Shown: positions 1 to 10,969 of the stretch, piece after piece
Layout: the number at the start of each line of letters is the position of its first letter
How positions within the stretch are numbered: the stretch's first letter is position 1
Assembly (NCBI GenBank): GCA_024138015.1
Contig: JAMXBB010000009.1
Coordinates: 96,845,915 to 96,909,914 of the forward strand
DNA length: 64,000 nt
Source of the DNA: Lumnitzera littorea
Taxonomy: Eukaryota > Streptophyta > Magnoliopsida > Myrtales > Combretaceae
Direction: 5' to 3'
Position numbers and translations under genes: made by a program
Notes under the pieces: generated by a model
Told to the model about the DNA's origin: nothing
The model's input: the letters and a program-made list of their open reading frames with translations, nothing else
The model's database searches: none

Positions 1-138
1 CATATTTTATTATCATCTCACCGTTTCATCCATGACCTATCATCATTAAGAATCATTTAGCAAGTATATAAAATATTATAATAAATTTATGGTTAAATCA
101 ATCATCATAATCATTATACATATCATTACCTAGTGATC

Positions 139-1066
139 AAAGGAGTGATGAAAAACAAGTGTGGCTTCGGGTGAATTGTGCAATGTCTCGTAAGCAAATT
201 GTTATTCCTTATCCCCCTTCTTCTCTCATTTTTGCTATAGCTTTGTGAGAATTAGGAAAGCTAGAAATTTGAAGATTTTTTAGGGAAAGATTCTATTGTC
301 TTTTATAACTGCTGTTGTTAGAGCTTTTTTATTGGAATTCTAGTCCTATGTTAGGCGTGCATGGATGCCTTACAAGTGTGAGGTTGTAAATTTGCAGCAC
401 CCTTATGTGTTAGAAGGTTAGACAACACAGTATCTAGATGGGTTGGTTTTAACAACATGGCCAAGCTTCTATTGATGGTATCCTTCATGATAATTTGTTT
501 CGATAGTAATTTAGCTATAGTAAAAAAATTGGTCAAGTTGATGTTATGGCTACTGAAATGTAGGGCATATATTAACGTATTTGTTATGCTTTGCAAAGAA
601 ATCTTTTTAAGCTTCAAATTTGTTGTGATACAAGAGCTGCTATTATGTTGCTCACTGATTATAAAAATCCTAAACTAAAATATCATTATGTGATTACTGC
701 TTGTAAGTAGCTGCTATTGAAGCTCAAGGAAGTGCAATTTAGATTGATATCAAGGGAACTTAACTAGGTTGCGGATAGGCTAGTTACAAAAGTTTGGTTT
801 GATGGTGTAAATAAATGTTTTTTTCCTTCACCTACAGGGGATCTCTGTGGTCTTTTTGCAAAGGGTATTGTAGATAGGGGATTTGCTAGCATGCATAAAA
901 CTATTGTAGTTCCTATTATTTCTCTTGCTACCATGAATGGCTATTGAAGTAAATGTAGGTCATATAGTATTTTTTTGAATGCAAAGCAAGACTAAGATGC
1001 TACTCTTTGTTCACTTTAAGTAAATAATAGTAATGCGTTACCAAAAAAAAAAAAAAGGAGTGATGA
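139..1066 (+). mobile_element. 5'-truncated non-LTR retrotransposon (LINE) or retroposed RNase H copy, with target-site duplication
   Basis: The insert runs from about 152 to 1053 and ends in a run of 14 A residues (1043-1056, partly shared with the duplication). The 13-bp repeat AAAGGAGTGATGA lies on both sides (139-151 and 1054-1066), which is the mark of target-primed reverse transcription. There are no terminal repeats. The interior holds the C-terminal part of a plant RNase H-like domain in broken frames. LINE truncation at the 5' end is the usual outcome of such insertions. A processed copy of a host RNase H-like gene would look similar and cannot be excluded. Confidence 0.75.
455..960 (+). 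pseudogene. RNase H-like domain relic inside the LINE copy
   Basis: In one frame the translation includes stretches such as NPKLKYHYVITACK and, after a stop, LISRELN-stop-VADRLV. These resemble the C-terminal helix and the (V)PRE-N-VADxLA motif of the plant RNase H domain found at the end of many LINE ORF2 proteins. Two stops and at least one frameshift break it, and no catalytic Asp-Glu set can be followed through one frame. It is a dead fragment. The 73-codon ORF at 457-678 is in another frame and is probably a shadow. Confidence 0.6.
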
Positions 1067-1739
1067 TAAAAAGAAGAGAGAGTAGGCAAAATCAAAGCAC
1101 AATATGGTTCGATTGATAATGGATTTGAGCTAGCTATACATTCATTCATTATTATTATTATCCATTTTATAAAACTTAAAACATTGAAGTAAGTTCTTTT
1201 TATATTATTATTTAGTATACTTATAGTGTATATATAAAGTAAGTTAGAATTTTTACCTCATATATCTTAGATTTAAAGTATAGATTCTCAAATAAATATA
1301 ATATATGGAGGCATCGTATTTGTACTTGATGCTAAAGGAGTAAGTTTTAGAATTTTATACTTATAACATATCCCATGATCTTTTAACACTCGTCTATAAT
1401 CTACTCGGTCAAATATGGTCCATGGTGCAACGGGATTGAGAGCTCATTCCTAATGGTAACATAGTCTTTACTCTTTTTTGAACATGAAGAATGAAAATGA
1501 GAGAAATATTTCATTTTTCCTAGTATAAAAGAAATAATGATTAGCCCATATTGTCTATCAAATGCATTATAAGCTTTTCCAACCCTTTTCTTTTAGGGGA
1601 TCTCTTTTTAATAATTTTCTAAAATTTCCACTTATTTCCTTCAAAATATTTCTAAAATTAAAAACAGTTCTACCCATTTGATCCTTTTTGTTTCATTTCA
1701 ATCCTTTTTTATTTTTTATTTTTAAAGGAAGCACCCCAT
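1067..1739. other. AT-rich spacer, no gene seen
   Basis: Contains poly(A/T)-rich sequence and short ATT repeats. No ORF, tRNA or terminal repeats that I can support. Confidence 0.5.
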
Positions 1740-2091
1740 GCGTAAACTTCGGGATGGTATAACATAAACAGGTACGTTTGTTGCCGAAGGATGAGGCTTT
1801 TGTGAACAGCCCATCATTTAATTCGGTGTGTACATGTGAGGTAGACAAGCACGGGAGCAACGGATCTATCTCCGGAACGTAATAATATTACCATTGTCAT
1901 CATTAATTGCTGTATTGTACTCTTCTCCTACCGTTAGATTCCATTCACTACTCTCACTGAGATTCGTGCGAAATTTCTCATATCCCCACAAACCTAAGAC
2001 AAAAAACACTGCTCTCTCTCTCTCTCTCTCTCCCTCTCGCTGTATCCTGAACTAAACTGAAATCTAGAAGAGTCTGTCTATGTAGACAACA
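1740..2091 (+). promoter_or_regulatory. Probable promoter and 5' leader of the membrane-protein gene
   Basis: This segment is richer in G+C than its surroundings and lies directly upstream of the only convincing protein gene. Near its 3' end is an uninterrupted CT dinucleotide tract (about 2011-2039), a pyrimidine-rich leader element common just downstream of plant transcription starts. I see no clear TATA box at the right distance, so a TATA-less start is possible. The exact transcription start cannot be set from sequence alone. Confidence 0.45.
2011..2039. repeat. (CT)n microsatellite in the 5' leader
   Basis: Direct reading shows about ten CT units followed by CCCTCTCGCT, some 55 bp before the start codon. 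Confidence 0.9.
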
Positions 2092-2694
2092 ATGGCAAAC
2101 TACGATACCACCCAACGTCAACAGCACCCACCTCCAATTCCTAAAGAAACAGCCCTCCAAGCCCTCAACACCATTATCCAGCTCCACTTCGAGAAAACCC
2201 TAGAGAAGAAGCGCTCCATAGACCTCCAAAAGAAGCAACTCCACAAGCTTTTTCAGCTCTTCTTCATCTTCCTAGCCATAGTTTTCTTAGCCCAGTCTCA
2301 GTCCTCACGCCTCCAATGCCGTCACTGCTGGATAACCATCTCCCTCCTCTCCCTTTCCCACCTCATCTTCTATGTCTCAGTGGCTCAGACCTTGCGATGC
2401 ATCAATGGGTTCAAGTATCAAAGGAGGTGCCATAAGTTGACCCTAGGGATAGCCACTGAGAAGCTGAGGGAGATGAAGATGAGAATGATGAGGAGTGGTA
2501 ATACTAACAACAGTGATCTGCATGGGCATGTTTATGAGGAAGATTACGATGGTGGTGAGTTTGAGATCCAGTATCAGGAACCACCTGAGAGTTACCTGGG
2601 TAAGTTTAAGAGGAACTGGGCTTTGCATTTTGGGTTCTTGATACTGATCTATGGGTTCATGGTGTCTTCTTCTGTTGTCATTCTTTGTTTTTGA
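2092..2694 (+). CDS. Small plant membrane protein, function unknown
   Basis: A single-exon frame of 200 residues ending in TGA. The start ATG is the first in frame after the CT-rich leader and sits in an AACAATGGC context, good for plants. Residues 1-50 are hydrophilic, with a proline run (13-17) and a Lys/Glu-rich helix-like stretch (34-52). Probable membrane segments are residues 53-68, 80-99 and 179-199, the last reaching almost to the C-terminus. Between the second and third lies a basic, Met-rich stretch (108-134) and then an acidic loop (EEDYDGGEFE, 149-158). Four Cys cluster at 76, 79, 103 and 113. Codon use is regular, with many C-ending codons unlike the spacer. I do not recognise a named family; it resembles short uncharacterised plant transmembrane proteins. 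No neighbouring host gene gives a hint of role. Calling it a gene is fairly safe; function is open. Confidence 0.8.
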   Translation: MANYDTTQRQQHPPPIPKETALQALNTIIQLHFEKTLEKKRSIDLQKKQLHKLFQLFFIFLAIVFLAQSQSSRLQCRHCWITISLLSLSHLIFYVSVAQTLRCINGFKYQRRCHKLTLGIATEKLREMKMRMMRSGNTNNSDLHGHVYEEDYDGGEFEIQYQEPPESYLGKFKRNWALHFGFLILIYGFMVSSSVVILCF

Positions 2695-3077
2695 TCAACT
2701 CTTAGTTAGTTTTTTTTTCTTTTTCTTTTCTTTTTTTTTCTTTTTGTGGGTTTTATATATCAATTATCTTCATTGTAGTATGATTNTAATATTATAATAT
2801 AAAGAGGTATTTTTAAAAATACAAAATATATTTTGATTTTGTTAAGAAAATTTTATTTTTATACCATAATGTAGAGAAGATAAAATTTAGGCCATTTGTT
2901 TAATCTATCAATTTAATTTTTGTTTAATCGTTAAACAAAATTACAAATCGAATATGCAATAAAATTTTTTATTTAATCCGATACCATAAAAATTATGCAA
3001 CCAAATACTATTTTAGGATTAATGGTCAACTTGGTATTTGCCATTACATCTTTCCATCCTAAGTTGAGGTAACATAT
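2695..3077. other. 3' flank of the membrane-protein gene
   Basis: Begins with a T-rich tract (2706-2745) likely within the 3' untranslated region, then AT-rich sequence. One unresolved base (N) is at 2786, so the assembly is uncertain at that point. Confidence 0.5.
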
Positions 3078-4508
3078 GTACCTCTAAAATAAGGATGAAA
3101 ATTTGCCGTTCCTAATATGTCCTAACCCATAATATTATGTCACATTGTATCTAAATTTACCAAGAAAAAAAAAACTCTTTTATTTTGTCCCACATTGTTG
3201 TGGAAAAGGTTGGAACTTTCCTCTTTCCTCTTTCATTAAATACCAAATCTGACACATGATATGTAAAATTCAAAATAAGACGGAAATAATGATTAAACAA
3301 TAATCTCATTAAATAAAGAAATGTTTAAAATTTATTTTATATCATAAACTAATGAGGTAAATGCAATTTAACTTGATATTTAATTAATATAGGTTTTTTA
3401 GAATTATTATATAAGACAATTTTAATCAAATATTTTAAATTTTTAGTGAGTATAACTAATATCATTTTACTATTCTATATGTATGACTATTCATTTTTGA
3501 ATATTTTTTATAGCAATTAAACATTAAAAACACTTACATATAAACGTACATAATGTGTATTTATAATATTATGTTCTATCATACGTTATAATATTTAGGT
3601 GTTCAAAATTGGGCAAAACAAAAATATGAAATCGGATGTTATCATATATTATATTTAAAAACACATACATATAAATGTACATAATGTGTGCTTATAATAT
3701 TACATATCTATCATATGTTATTATGTTTAGACATTGAAAGTTGAGGCAAAACAAAAATTTGAAATCAAAGGTTATCACATGTTATATTGAAAAACACATA
3801 CATATAAACGTACATAATGTGTGCTTATAATATCATAATATTATAACATATGATGGACATATAATATTGTAAGTATGTTTTTTATGTTTAATTGCTATTG
3901 AAAACTTCTAAAAATGAACAATTACACATACATGATGGTAAAATGATATTAATTGTGCTCACTAACGAATATTTTGCTAAACTAAAACGGAATAATTAAT
4001 CCATTGTGAAAGGTTCATATGTCTTCATACTATAATAAAAGAATCATATGAGACATAAAATTATCTTACATCATAATACTAAGCAATCTATATTTGGGAC
4101 ATAAGAGGTAGAATTGCATTTATTCCATTAGTTTTGTGATATAAAATAAATTTTAAACATTTGTTTAAAATTGTCTTATATCATAATACTAAAAAATCTA
4201 TATTAATTATATATTAGATTGAATTGCATTTACCTCATTGATTTTATGATATAAAATAAAATTTAAACATTTGTTTCTTTAATGAAATTATTGTTTAATT
4301 ATTATTTTCGTTTAATTCTGAATTTTAAGTGTCATGTGTCAGATTTGGTGTTTGATAAAGGAGTGAAGTCTTAGCATTTTTGATAATGATATAAAACAAA
4401 ATAAACAAGTTTTTTTTTTTTTTTTGATAAATTTAGATATCATGTGGCATAATATTATAGGTTAGGACAAATTGGGGACAGTAAATTTTCATCCCCAAAA
4501 TAGAGTAC
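3078..4508. mobile_element. Fold-back MITE-like element, copy 1, with terminal inverted repeats over 400 bp
   Basis: The first ~450 bp (from 3078) match the reverse complement of the last ~450 bp (to 4508). Shared landmarks are GATGAAAATTT near the tips, TCCTAACCYATAATATTATG, ACCAAATCTGACACATGA and TTTATTTTATATCATAAA, in the same order from each end. There is no transposase frame. The middle holds an array of 131-133-bp repeats. A second, diverged copy lies at 46162-47368. Very long inverted arms suggest a Mutator-like or fold-back origin, but no convincing target duplication shows at these ends, so the superfamily is open. Confidence 0.75.
3526..3921 (+). repeat. Tandem array of 131-133-bp units inside fold-back element copy 1
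   Basis: Units begin at 3526, 3657 and 3790, each opening with AAAAACAC(A/T)TACATATAAA and continuing CGTACATAATGTGT. The third unit is partial. Spacing is 131 then 133 bp. The related element at 46 kb has only one such segment. Confidence 0.8.
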
Positions 4509-5876
4509 TTAAATACCTACTAAGATTAGATGAATAATGTCCATATATGTAGTTTCTATCTTTCCACATAAAATCAAAAATAGGAAAAGGCAAGAGTTTT
4601 GGGCCCAAAAGTGTATGATAAGTACCACGAAGGCCAATGTACATGGACCATGGTTAGCATTAGAATTTGTTGGACAACACTGATAGCGTATGGATTAGAG
4701 GATCCAAATGATGGTAGGATTTGATAGGAAATCAAATAAAAATAATACATATATATGTATATAGATAGGAAATATTTCCTTTCTGAAAAGATAGCTTTGA
4801 TCTTTTAACAATGATGACCTGTTAAGTTCTCCGACGATTAGCAATGTCTTTGTTGAAGGTTATGAGGACTGGTGTGTTTAAGTTTATTATCATCAACTGA
4901 TAGTGAAATCAAACACAATGAGGTTATATAATAAATAATAATGGAAGTGGCAATCATAAGGTTAGAGGTGGTGGTGGTTGGGTAAAAGCTAAAGGTGAGG
5001 CCAGCCATAGCCATTTATGCAAATAGATCATCTAAAATACTTTTAAGTAAAGTTACAAAATTAATATTTATCTTGTGATATCATAATAGCATTATCTTAC
5101 TTCATTAAACATGAACTATGTATTACAACATTTTAAGAGGATAATTTTAGGAAACTTTAAAAGATCCAAATCCCTTATATATATTCTTTATGGTCTCTCT
5201 CTCTCTGTGTTAGCTTTTCTAATGTAAAGATGCCTCTTCGAATGTTTTGCTATGTATCCATATGTGCAACCGTTATTGGGCCCATGGGCATCAGTGATGG
5301 GTTGGACTGTTTGCGGTTGAAGAGTGTACTGAACGGGTGTAAATAAAATTATGAACGGTGGTGTTACAATGACAACCGGGTGCTGATATTAATGTCGTTT
5401 CTAGGCCGGATTACGATGTTTTTGTAAGTGTTTCAAAGTGTGAAATATCATGTTTGAATGTTGTAGAATGAGAGTGGCATAAATGGTGTATGTGTAATTG
5501 TGTACGACTTGTATATGGGGCGAGGGGTATGGAGAATATTGGTGAATAAATCTGAACTTATGATGAGAAATTCTTGTATTTAACCAATTGTTGCTAATGG
5601 CACTTCCCCTCTTCCCTCTTTTCTCTCTCTCTCTCTTAATCTCTCTAAGTTATTACACGAATAGATAAGAAAAAGAAAACAAAAATTTTTAAAACTTCTT
5701 AAGATCTTAAAAATTTTTAAAACTTCTTAAAATCTTTCTCATGATCTAATGTTCATACGCGACTCCATTTCGAGGTTTCAATAAAAGCTGTGGCTAGTTA
5801 ATCTCAAAGATCTTATTGGCTTGCAAAGTTTAGTATTAAAAAAAGGAAAAAGGAAAAGGATGTAAGAAAAAATGCT
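4509..5876. other. Spacer, no gene seen
   Basis: AT-rich with scattered CT runs (for example 5193-5205 and 5622-5636). Reading frames are short and show no family likeness. Confidence 0.5.
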
Positions 5877-5882
5877 TCTTGT

Positions 5883-6270
5883 ATCATGTTTGATAGACAT
5901 GAATAGTTTAAAATAAAATGGAAGTTATATAGATTTGAATAGAATGGAATGATGAATGGAATGGTAGATCCCCTCTCATGTTTGGAAATGTTCATGGAAT
6001 AATAGAATGGAATTGAATTGAATTGAATTAAATGTGTAAATAGTGGTAATTATAAAAAAAAATATTCTTAGTTATTACATATTATAATTATAGTAAATAT
6101 TAAATAAATAATTTAATTAATAATAAATGCAAGAAAAGTAGAATCACAATCCCACCTTACAAATGAAATTATTGATTCATTTCGGCTTTTAAATGTACTC
6201 CCAAACATAGAGAAAATAAAAGCTGAAATCGTGATTTCATTTTGATCCATTTCCACGTATCAAACATGAT
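5883..6270. mobile_element. Possible MITE with 13-bp inverted ends
   Basis: ATCATGTTTGATA at 5883-5895 is exactly inverted as TATCAAACATGAT at 6258-6270. The ~390-bp segment is AT-rich with GAATGGAAT repeats and has no coding potential. The inner arms match only weakly and no target duplication is clear, so this is a tentative call. Confidence 0.45.
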
Positions 6271-6599
6271 GGTAAGTTTCTCCATTCATTTTGTCGGTTT
6301 TCTTTGTTTATAGAAGCTGACTATCCTTGTATTGTTAAACTTATTTGACTGGATGCCCATTGATAGCGAGAATTCTTTCCATTGTAATAGCTAATAATAG
6401 GGATTTGCTCGTTACGGAAGACTCCTATTCCTACAGACAATCATTTGTTCAAATTTCAAGCAACAGAGATAACTTTTCGTTATTATCTAATTTATTATCA
6501 CCAATTGTGCAACAAAAAAAATTTGCCTAATTTGGGCTAAAAAGTTGTCCTCATCTATCCGAGAATCCTTCCAACAAGTGTATGACTACGATAAACATC

Positions 6600-7200
6600 T
6601 AGAACACTTCAACAGTTACAACACCATTACAACATGATAAAGACGTAAATGACATTAGAAAAACAACACTTGACACAAATCTGACTTCTAAGTCTTCAAA
6701 AGCTTTCCATGCCGTCTCGTGGGACTTCAAAGCCAAGACATGAACTAAAAAAATGTCTTGGATACTTGATTCATATTGTTGAGTAGCTTCCTCTTGTAGT
6801 TTCTCGGCTCTTGCTGTGATCATAGGACTTATTAGCACGTCATTTTCTCTCGGTTGAGTTGGATTTACAAATTTGATTCATCTCGATCTTTATTGTATGG
6901 AGATATGTTTCGATTAACCTGTTCATGCAACTTCTTGACATTCTTGGTTTTGGTTCCTCCATCCTTGTTAAGTTGTTCATCAATGGGTAATGTCTAAATA
7001 AGGTGACAAAGAATCGAACCAATAAACTACTTCTATCAATATCGTGTTGGCCAGCAATTTCCTTGACACTATTTTTCATTCACAATTTGTTCTTTGTGTA
7101 TTTTCTTCAGATTTAAGTGGATCGAAGCCAATACTATTTTGTACCCATCCATGGTAAACGAATATTTGTAGACGAAGCCATTATGATGAACTTTCTTATC
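6600..7200 (-). pseudogene. Ty3/Gypsy pol relic: protease-RT linker joined to the post-integrase end
   Basis: Read on the minus strand, 7195-7080 gives FTMDGYKIVLASIHLN, like the segment after the protease in plant chromovirus polyproteins. At about 7075 the match jumps to the region after integrase: LPIDEQLNKDGG and VKKLHEQVNRNI, as found in the C-terminal part of pol. Next comes ITARAEKLQEE (about 6800-6840), like the TRARAKKLQE tail of these polyproteins. Reverse transcriptase, RNase H and the integrase core are missing between them, so a large internal deletion is inferred. Frames shift several times. The two minus-strand ORFs here (6599-6838, 6840-7079) only partly follow the true frame. 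Confidence 0.6.
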
Positions 7201-7379
7201 ATATTCTTAAGGTGTTCAAAGAAGTACCACATTCATTAGAATCATATTCATTACAATTATTTTAATGATTCAAATTTAATTGATATTATATAAACCGTAG
7301 AATAAATAGTTAAACTGATTCCATAAAATATGTGTAAAGGATCATAGAAAAATCCACATCTTATACTTTCCAATAAAAA

Positions 7380-7700
7380 ATCATACTTGAACTTTCTTGG
7401 ACACATGCATTTACCCTTATATATTCAACCGTTGCAACTTATGACCTCTAATTTTAGTTTCTTAACCATTATGCTTGATGCAGCATTTGTACAACTTCCA
7501 TTGTCGATAATGACCACGTACCTTATCTTTCATTACAACGATTGTCTGATAGATTTTTCCATCGTGTCTCTTCATGTTGTGAAGAACCCTATTAGACACG
7601 TGGCAAGATAAGCATCTTCCTTCCTTGATACGTTTCTCTTCAGATTTAGGAGACTTAACTATCGCTTGAGGCTCAGCTTCATCTTCACTTTGAATACTAG
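7380..7700 (-). pseudogene. Ty3/Gypsy gag-protease relic
   Basis: Minus-strand translation gives a run ending IIDNGSCTNAASSIMVKKL, close to the plant chromovirus aspartic protease signature (IIDxGSCTNVAS). The usual active-site Asp-Ser/Gly-Gly is D-N-G here. Upstream is an acidic, Glu/Ser-rich stretch (about 7610-7700) like the gag-protease linker. A frameshift separates the two parts. It precedes the relic at 6600-7200 in the same direction, so both come from one element. Confidence 0.65.
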
Positions 7701-9586
7701 CATAAAAAAATATAAAAGATTTAAACCAATATACCTAAAAATGAATAATTTTCAACTATATAATTTTGAAACAAAATAATAGCTTTTTAAGTAGCCCATA
7801 AGTCAAGCTTTCCAACGGTTACATAGTTATGGCTATATAATGTTTGATTTGTAAGTTATGAGATTACAAGATTATAAAGATAAATATTTAGATACAGTTA
7901 AAAACATAACAAAGTACTATAATATATAATGGTTGATATGCTATTCCAAAAGTTTGGTAATTCATTTTACAATGCTAAATGCACTTGATTTATAAGTTAT
8001 AATCATTTTAAAGTTTTATTTATACCATGTAGTCTTGAAACACAAAATAGATTTTATTTTCAAATAAGAGTAGACGTGAATGGCTTTCCAATGATATAAG
8101 GTTTGCTAAAATTAAATAGTTGTGTCCATAAGTTATATAGAGTTGAAATTATTGGATGTGAATATTTCTTTTTTCAAATTTTAAACTTGTATATCAATGA
8201 ATAAAAATAAAAAATTAATGTTGAAAAAAATAATTAATTTGTAAACACCAAAATGCATCAAAACTAAACTGTATACAGTATATTACAATCAAAACTAAAG
8301 TACAACACTGAAATATGAAAAAAAGAAAAAATAATAGTAGTTGACTTCTTCATTAGCAATGATGCCAAATTGAAGCCTAATTAAGAAAATAAGCAATCAT
8401 TGGATGCTACTTTATTGCACCTTCGAACTACACTATAACATATATCTTATAATAACTACCAGGTATAGGATACCATATAAAACCTATAAATTTTACCTTT
8501 ATTATTATAAATTTAAAGCTTATGTAATATCAAAAAAGTAATTTATATGTAATATTACAAGTTTTTCACATGCAAAACCTATAGCAAAATTTATGAAATT
8601 AAAAAAGAATATTTTTTTCCTACAATAATTATCACAAGTTTGTGTGATCTTACTACTTAAAAAATAAGAAAGAATAAAGAGAAAAAATGAAAAGTGTAAA
8701 GTTGGTAAGAGAAATAGGGAAGAATAAAGAAAAAAAAATGAAAAATGTAAAGTGAGAGAGACATGCTAACTTATAGTCTTGGGCTATTTTTTTTATACTA
8801 AAACATTTATTGGAAAAAAAAATATAATATTATTATTAATTATTTATTCATCTATATTATTTTATAATTTTTATAGGGCCGATATAGTACACCTTAAAAT
8901 TTGCATCACCCTAAAATTTGAATCCTTTAGACTTTAAAGTATAGGTTCTAGAATGGATATTGGGTAGAAAGACTTCATACTCGTATCCTACTTAATAGGA
9001 GCAAGTTTCAAAAAATCTTTATTCAAAACTTATCCGATTGCACTTAATTCCTATTAAGAATTATCTGATTAAGTAAAGGACGAGGTACCCGATATAATAA
9101 GGTTACCCATTGATCTCTACTTTAAACCTATAATGATATCATATTAGAGTAAACCTAAGCATCCAATTTCCTTAAAGTAAGCAATATGTATCATCTCTCC
9201 TCATTTCCATGAATGTTTGTTTAATTCTTCTTGACTTTCTTGATTTACATGCATGCAGTTAGGAAGCAATTTAACTACAGAATTAGTGGTAAAAATGAAT
9301 TTCTTTTTACCTCAATTTTTTAAACTTAAGTTCCTTGATAAATAACCCAAGCAACTCACTTGAGTAGGTGCTTGGGAATGTATGGAGAAACATAGGTTTT
9401 GATTTTTGAGAGAAAGTAAAATTAATGAGAAAATCCTTTTATAAAAAAAAAAATGCTCAAGGCTTTGCCACTTTACCTTTTACTTTGCTATCTTTTTCTC
9501 TTTATTTTTCTTTTCTTTTTTATTTTTAATATCTAGGTTCTATATTGCAACTTGGAGGAGGGGAGGATCTTGACTTGGTTAATTTT
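7701..9586. other. AT-rich spacer, no gene seen
   Basis: Long A/T runs and purine-rich AAGAATAAAG(A) repeats near 8660-8740. No ORF over 60 codons with a family likeness; no tRNA. Confidence 0.5.
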
Positions 9587-9632
9587 ATTGGGAGATTAAT
9601 ATTTATACTATTGGGAGATTAATATTCATACT
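9587..9632 (+). repeat. Two tandem 23-bp repeats
   Basis: ATTGGGAGATTAATATTTATACT at 9587-9609 is followed directly by a copy with one change at 9610-9632. The pair lies just outside the inferred LTR edge at 9650. Confidence 0.9.
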
Positions 9633-9875
9633 ATTAGGTTACAACGTATTGTTTATAGGTTTCTATCGGTAGAGTAGGGAAAATTAGGCCTTGGAATAGT
9701 TGGATGTAGACTTGTAAAATAGAACATGGTGAAGGATGCATGGGTGCTATATGGCATGGTTACTTTAATGCTTAAGTTGGAAAGTATTTGGAGATGCAAA
9801 AGTAAGAGAGTAAGAGAGCTAGAATGTTAGGAGTCCAAGACTAAGTGAAGGTAATCTATCATTAGTAGAATTCCT

Positions 9876-9884
9876 CTATTTATA
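9876..9884 (-). promoter_or_regulatory. TATA box of element A LTR
   Basis: On the minus strand the sequence reads CTATAAATAGAGG. The equivalent site in the other LTR copy is mutated to CATAAATAGAGG. About 225 bp separate it from the LTR end, a normal R-U5 size. Confidence 0.6.
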
Positions 9885-10837
9885 GGGAAGGACTAAAGAG
9901 AATGTAAGGGTACATTTTCATGTTGTATTTTCTACTAAGTATGGAGAATCAGTGTCGTGCAAACGGTCATGTCTTGAGAATCTAAGGGTTCTATGTTGAT
10001 TGAGTTAAGGAGCCTTATCCATTGATGCTTCTCTATTGTACTCAACTTAAGGTAAGATCAGGGGTAGAGCAGTGCTTAGTCATTAGCTTATAGAGTCCTT
10101 GTACCAGTCCGATATGAAGTGGGACAATTTAGCCACAAAGCTAGGTAGCTTGGTCGATGAGAAAACACCTCAGCCGTAGGCTTAAACAAGTTAGCCTAAG
10201 ACTTAGTTGTGTCGACTAACAATATATGGTGCTTCATCCAAGCAGATTAGGTCATAGTTGGATGCTCGAACTAATTTAGGTTAAGTAATTGGCTTAGGTT
10301 GGACTAATTTTGTCCAAGGCTAGGGTAGGTGAGAAGCCCTTGAGTTTAGTTTGGGATTTGTCCTAAAAGGATTATATACTCATTCCTTCTTACTCAAGTG
10401 TCTCTTGCTTGAGTTGATGTGTTAACTAGCCATCAAGTCTAAGAACTAGGCTCTTAGAACAAAGTAGACAAGCCCTCTTCGTAGGGCTTAAGCTCATGGT
10501 GATTACATATCAAGAGTAATCTGTCCCTAAGTCTTGAGCCAAGTGATGCTTTGCCACCTTTCGAGCCCTCTAATATTTGAGAAGTCCTACCTTTATAGAA
10601 GGTAGGAGGACATGTCTAAAGCTTGTTAAGGAAGCTAGACTTTTCAAATTTATCTTTATGGCTTGTGCATCGAGGTATAGTTATTGTGACTTGAAAATTA
10701 TCGTGTTGTTACAATTGTGCATATGGATCTCGATTGTTCTGTTTACTCAAGAGCTATGTGGCGAGATTTGGACAATAAGATGTCTTGTCCATTTGGTTCC
10801 TAATAACTACTTGTTTGTTTTGCTCTTGTGTGGAGCT

Positions 10838-10845
10838 TATAAATA
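10838..10845 (+). promoter_or_regulatory. Plus-strand TATA box ahead of the antisense frame of element A
   Basis: TATAAATA with flanking GGAGCT and CCTTTC, about 130 bp before the antisense coding relic. It points opposite to the gag of this element and could be the promoter of the antisense extra frame. Confidence 0.45.
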
Positions 10846-10969
10846 CCTTTCAAAGCAACCATTTTTCCACTATTGCAACTGCTTACACTCAAATATCATT
10901 GTGCTTTATTCCAATCTCTTGAAATTCTTCATTTTCTATCTTTTTAACTTCTTTTCTTAATCTTACTCA

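Larger units (their letters stand above)
9650..10960 (-). mobile_element. 3' LTR of a Tat-type Ty3/Gypsy relic (element A)
   Basis: About 290 bp from 9650 match the segment from 16481 onward (shared landmarks: TAGGTTTCTATYGGTA, GGCCTTGGAATAG, GAATGTTAGGAGTC, CTCTATTTAT). The two copies flank minus-strand gag, so this is the 3' LTR. The right-hand edge is not fixed because the other copy is truncated; 10960 is an upper guess. A minus-strand TATA box is at 9876-9884, placing R-U5 toward 9650. Confidence 0.6.

Noticed and set aside
10577..10960. 127-codon plus-strand frame
   Set aside because: Lies within the Tat LTR region, hydrophobic low-complexity end, no domain; probably a chance frame.
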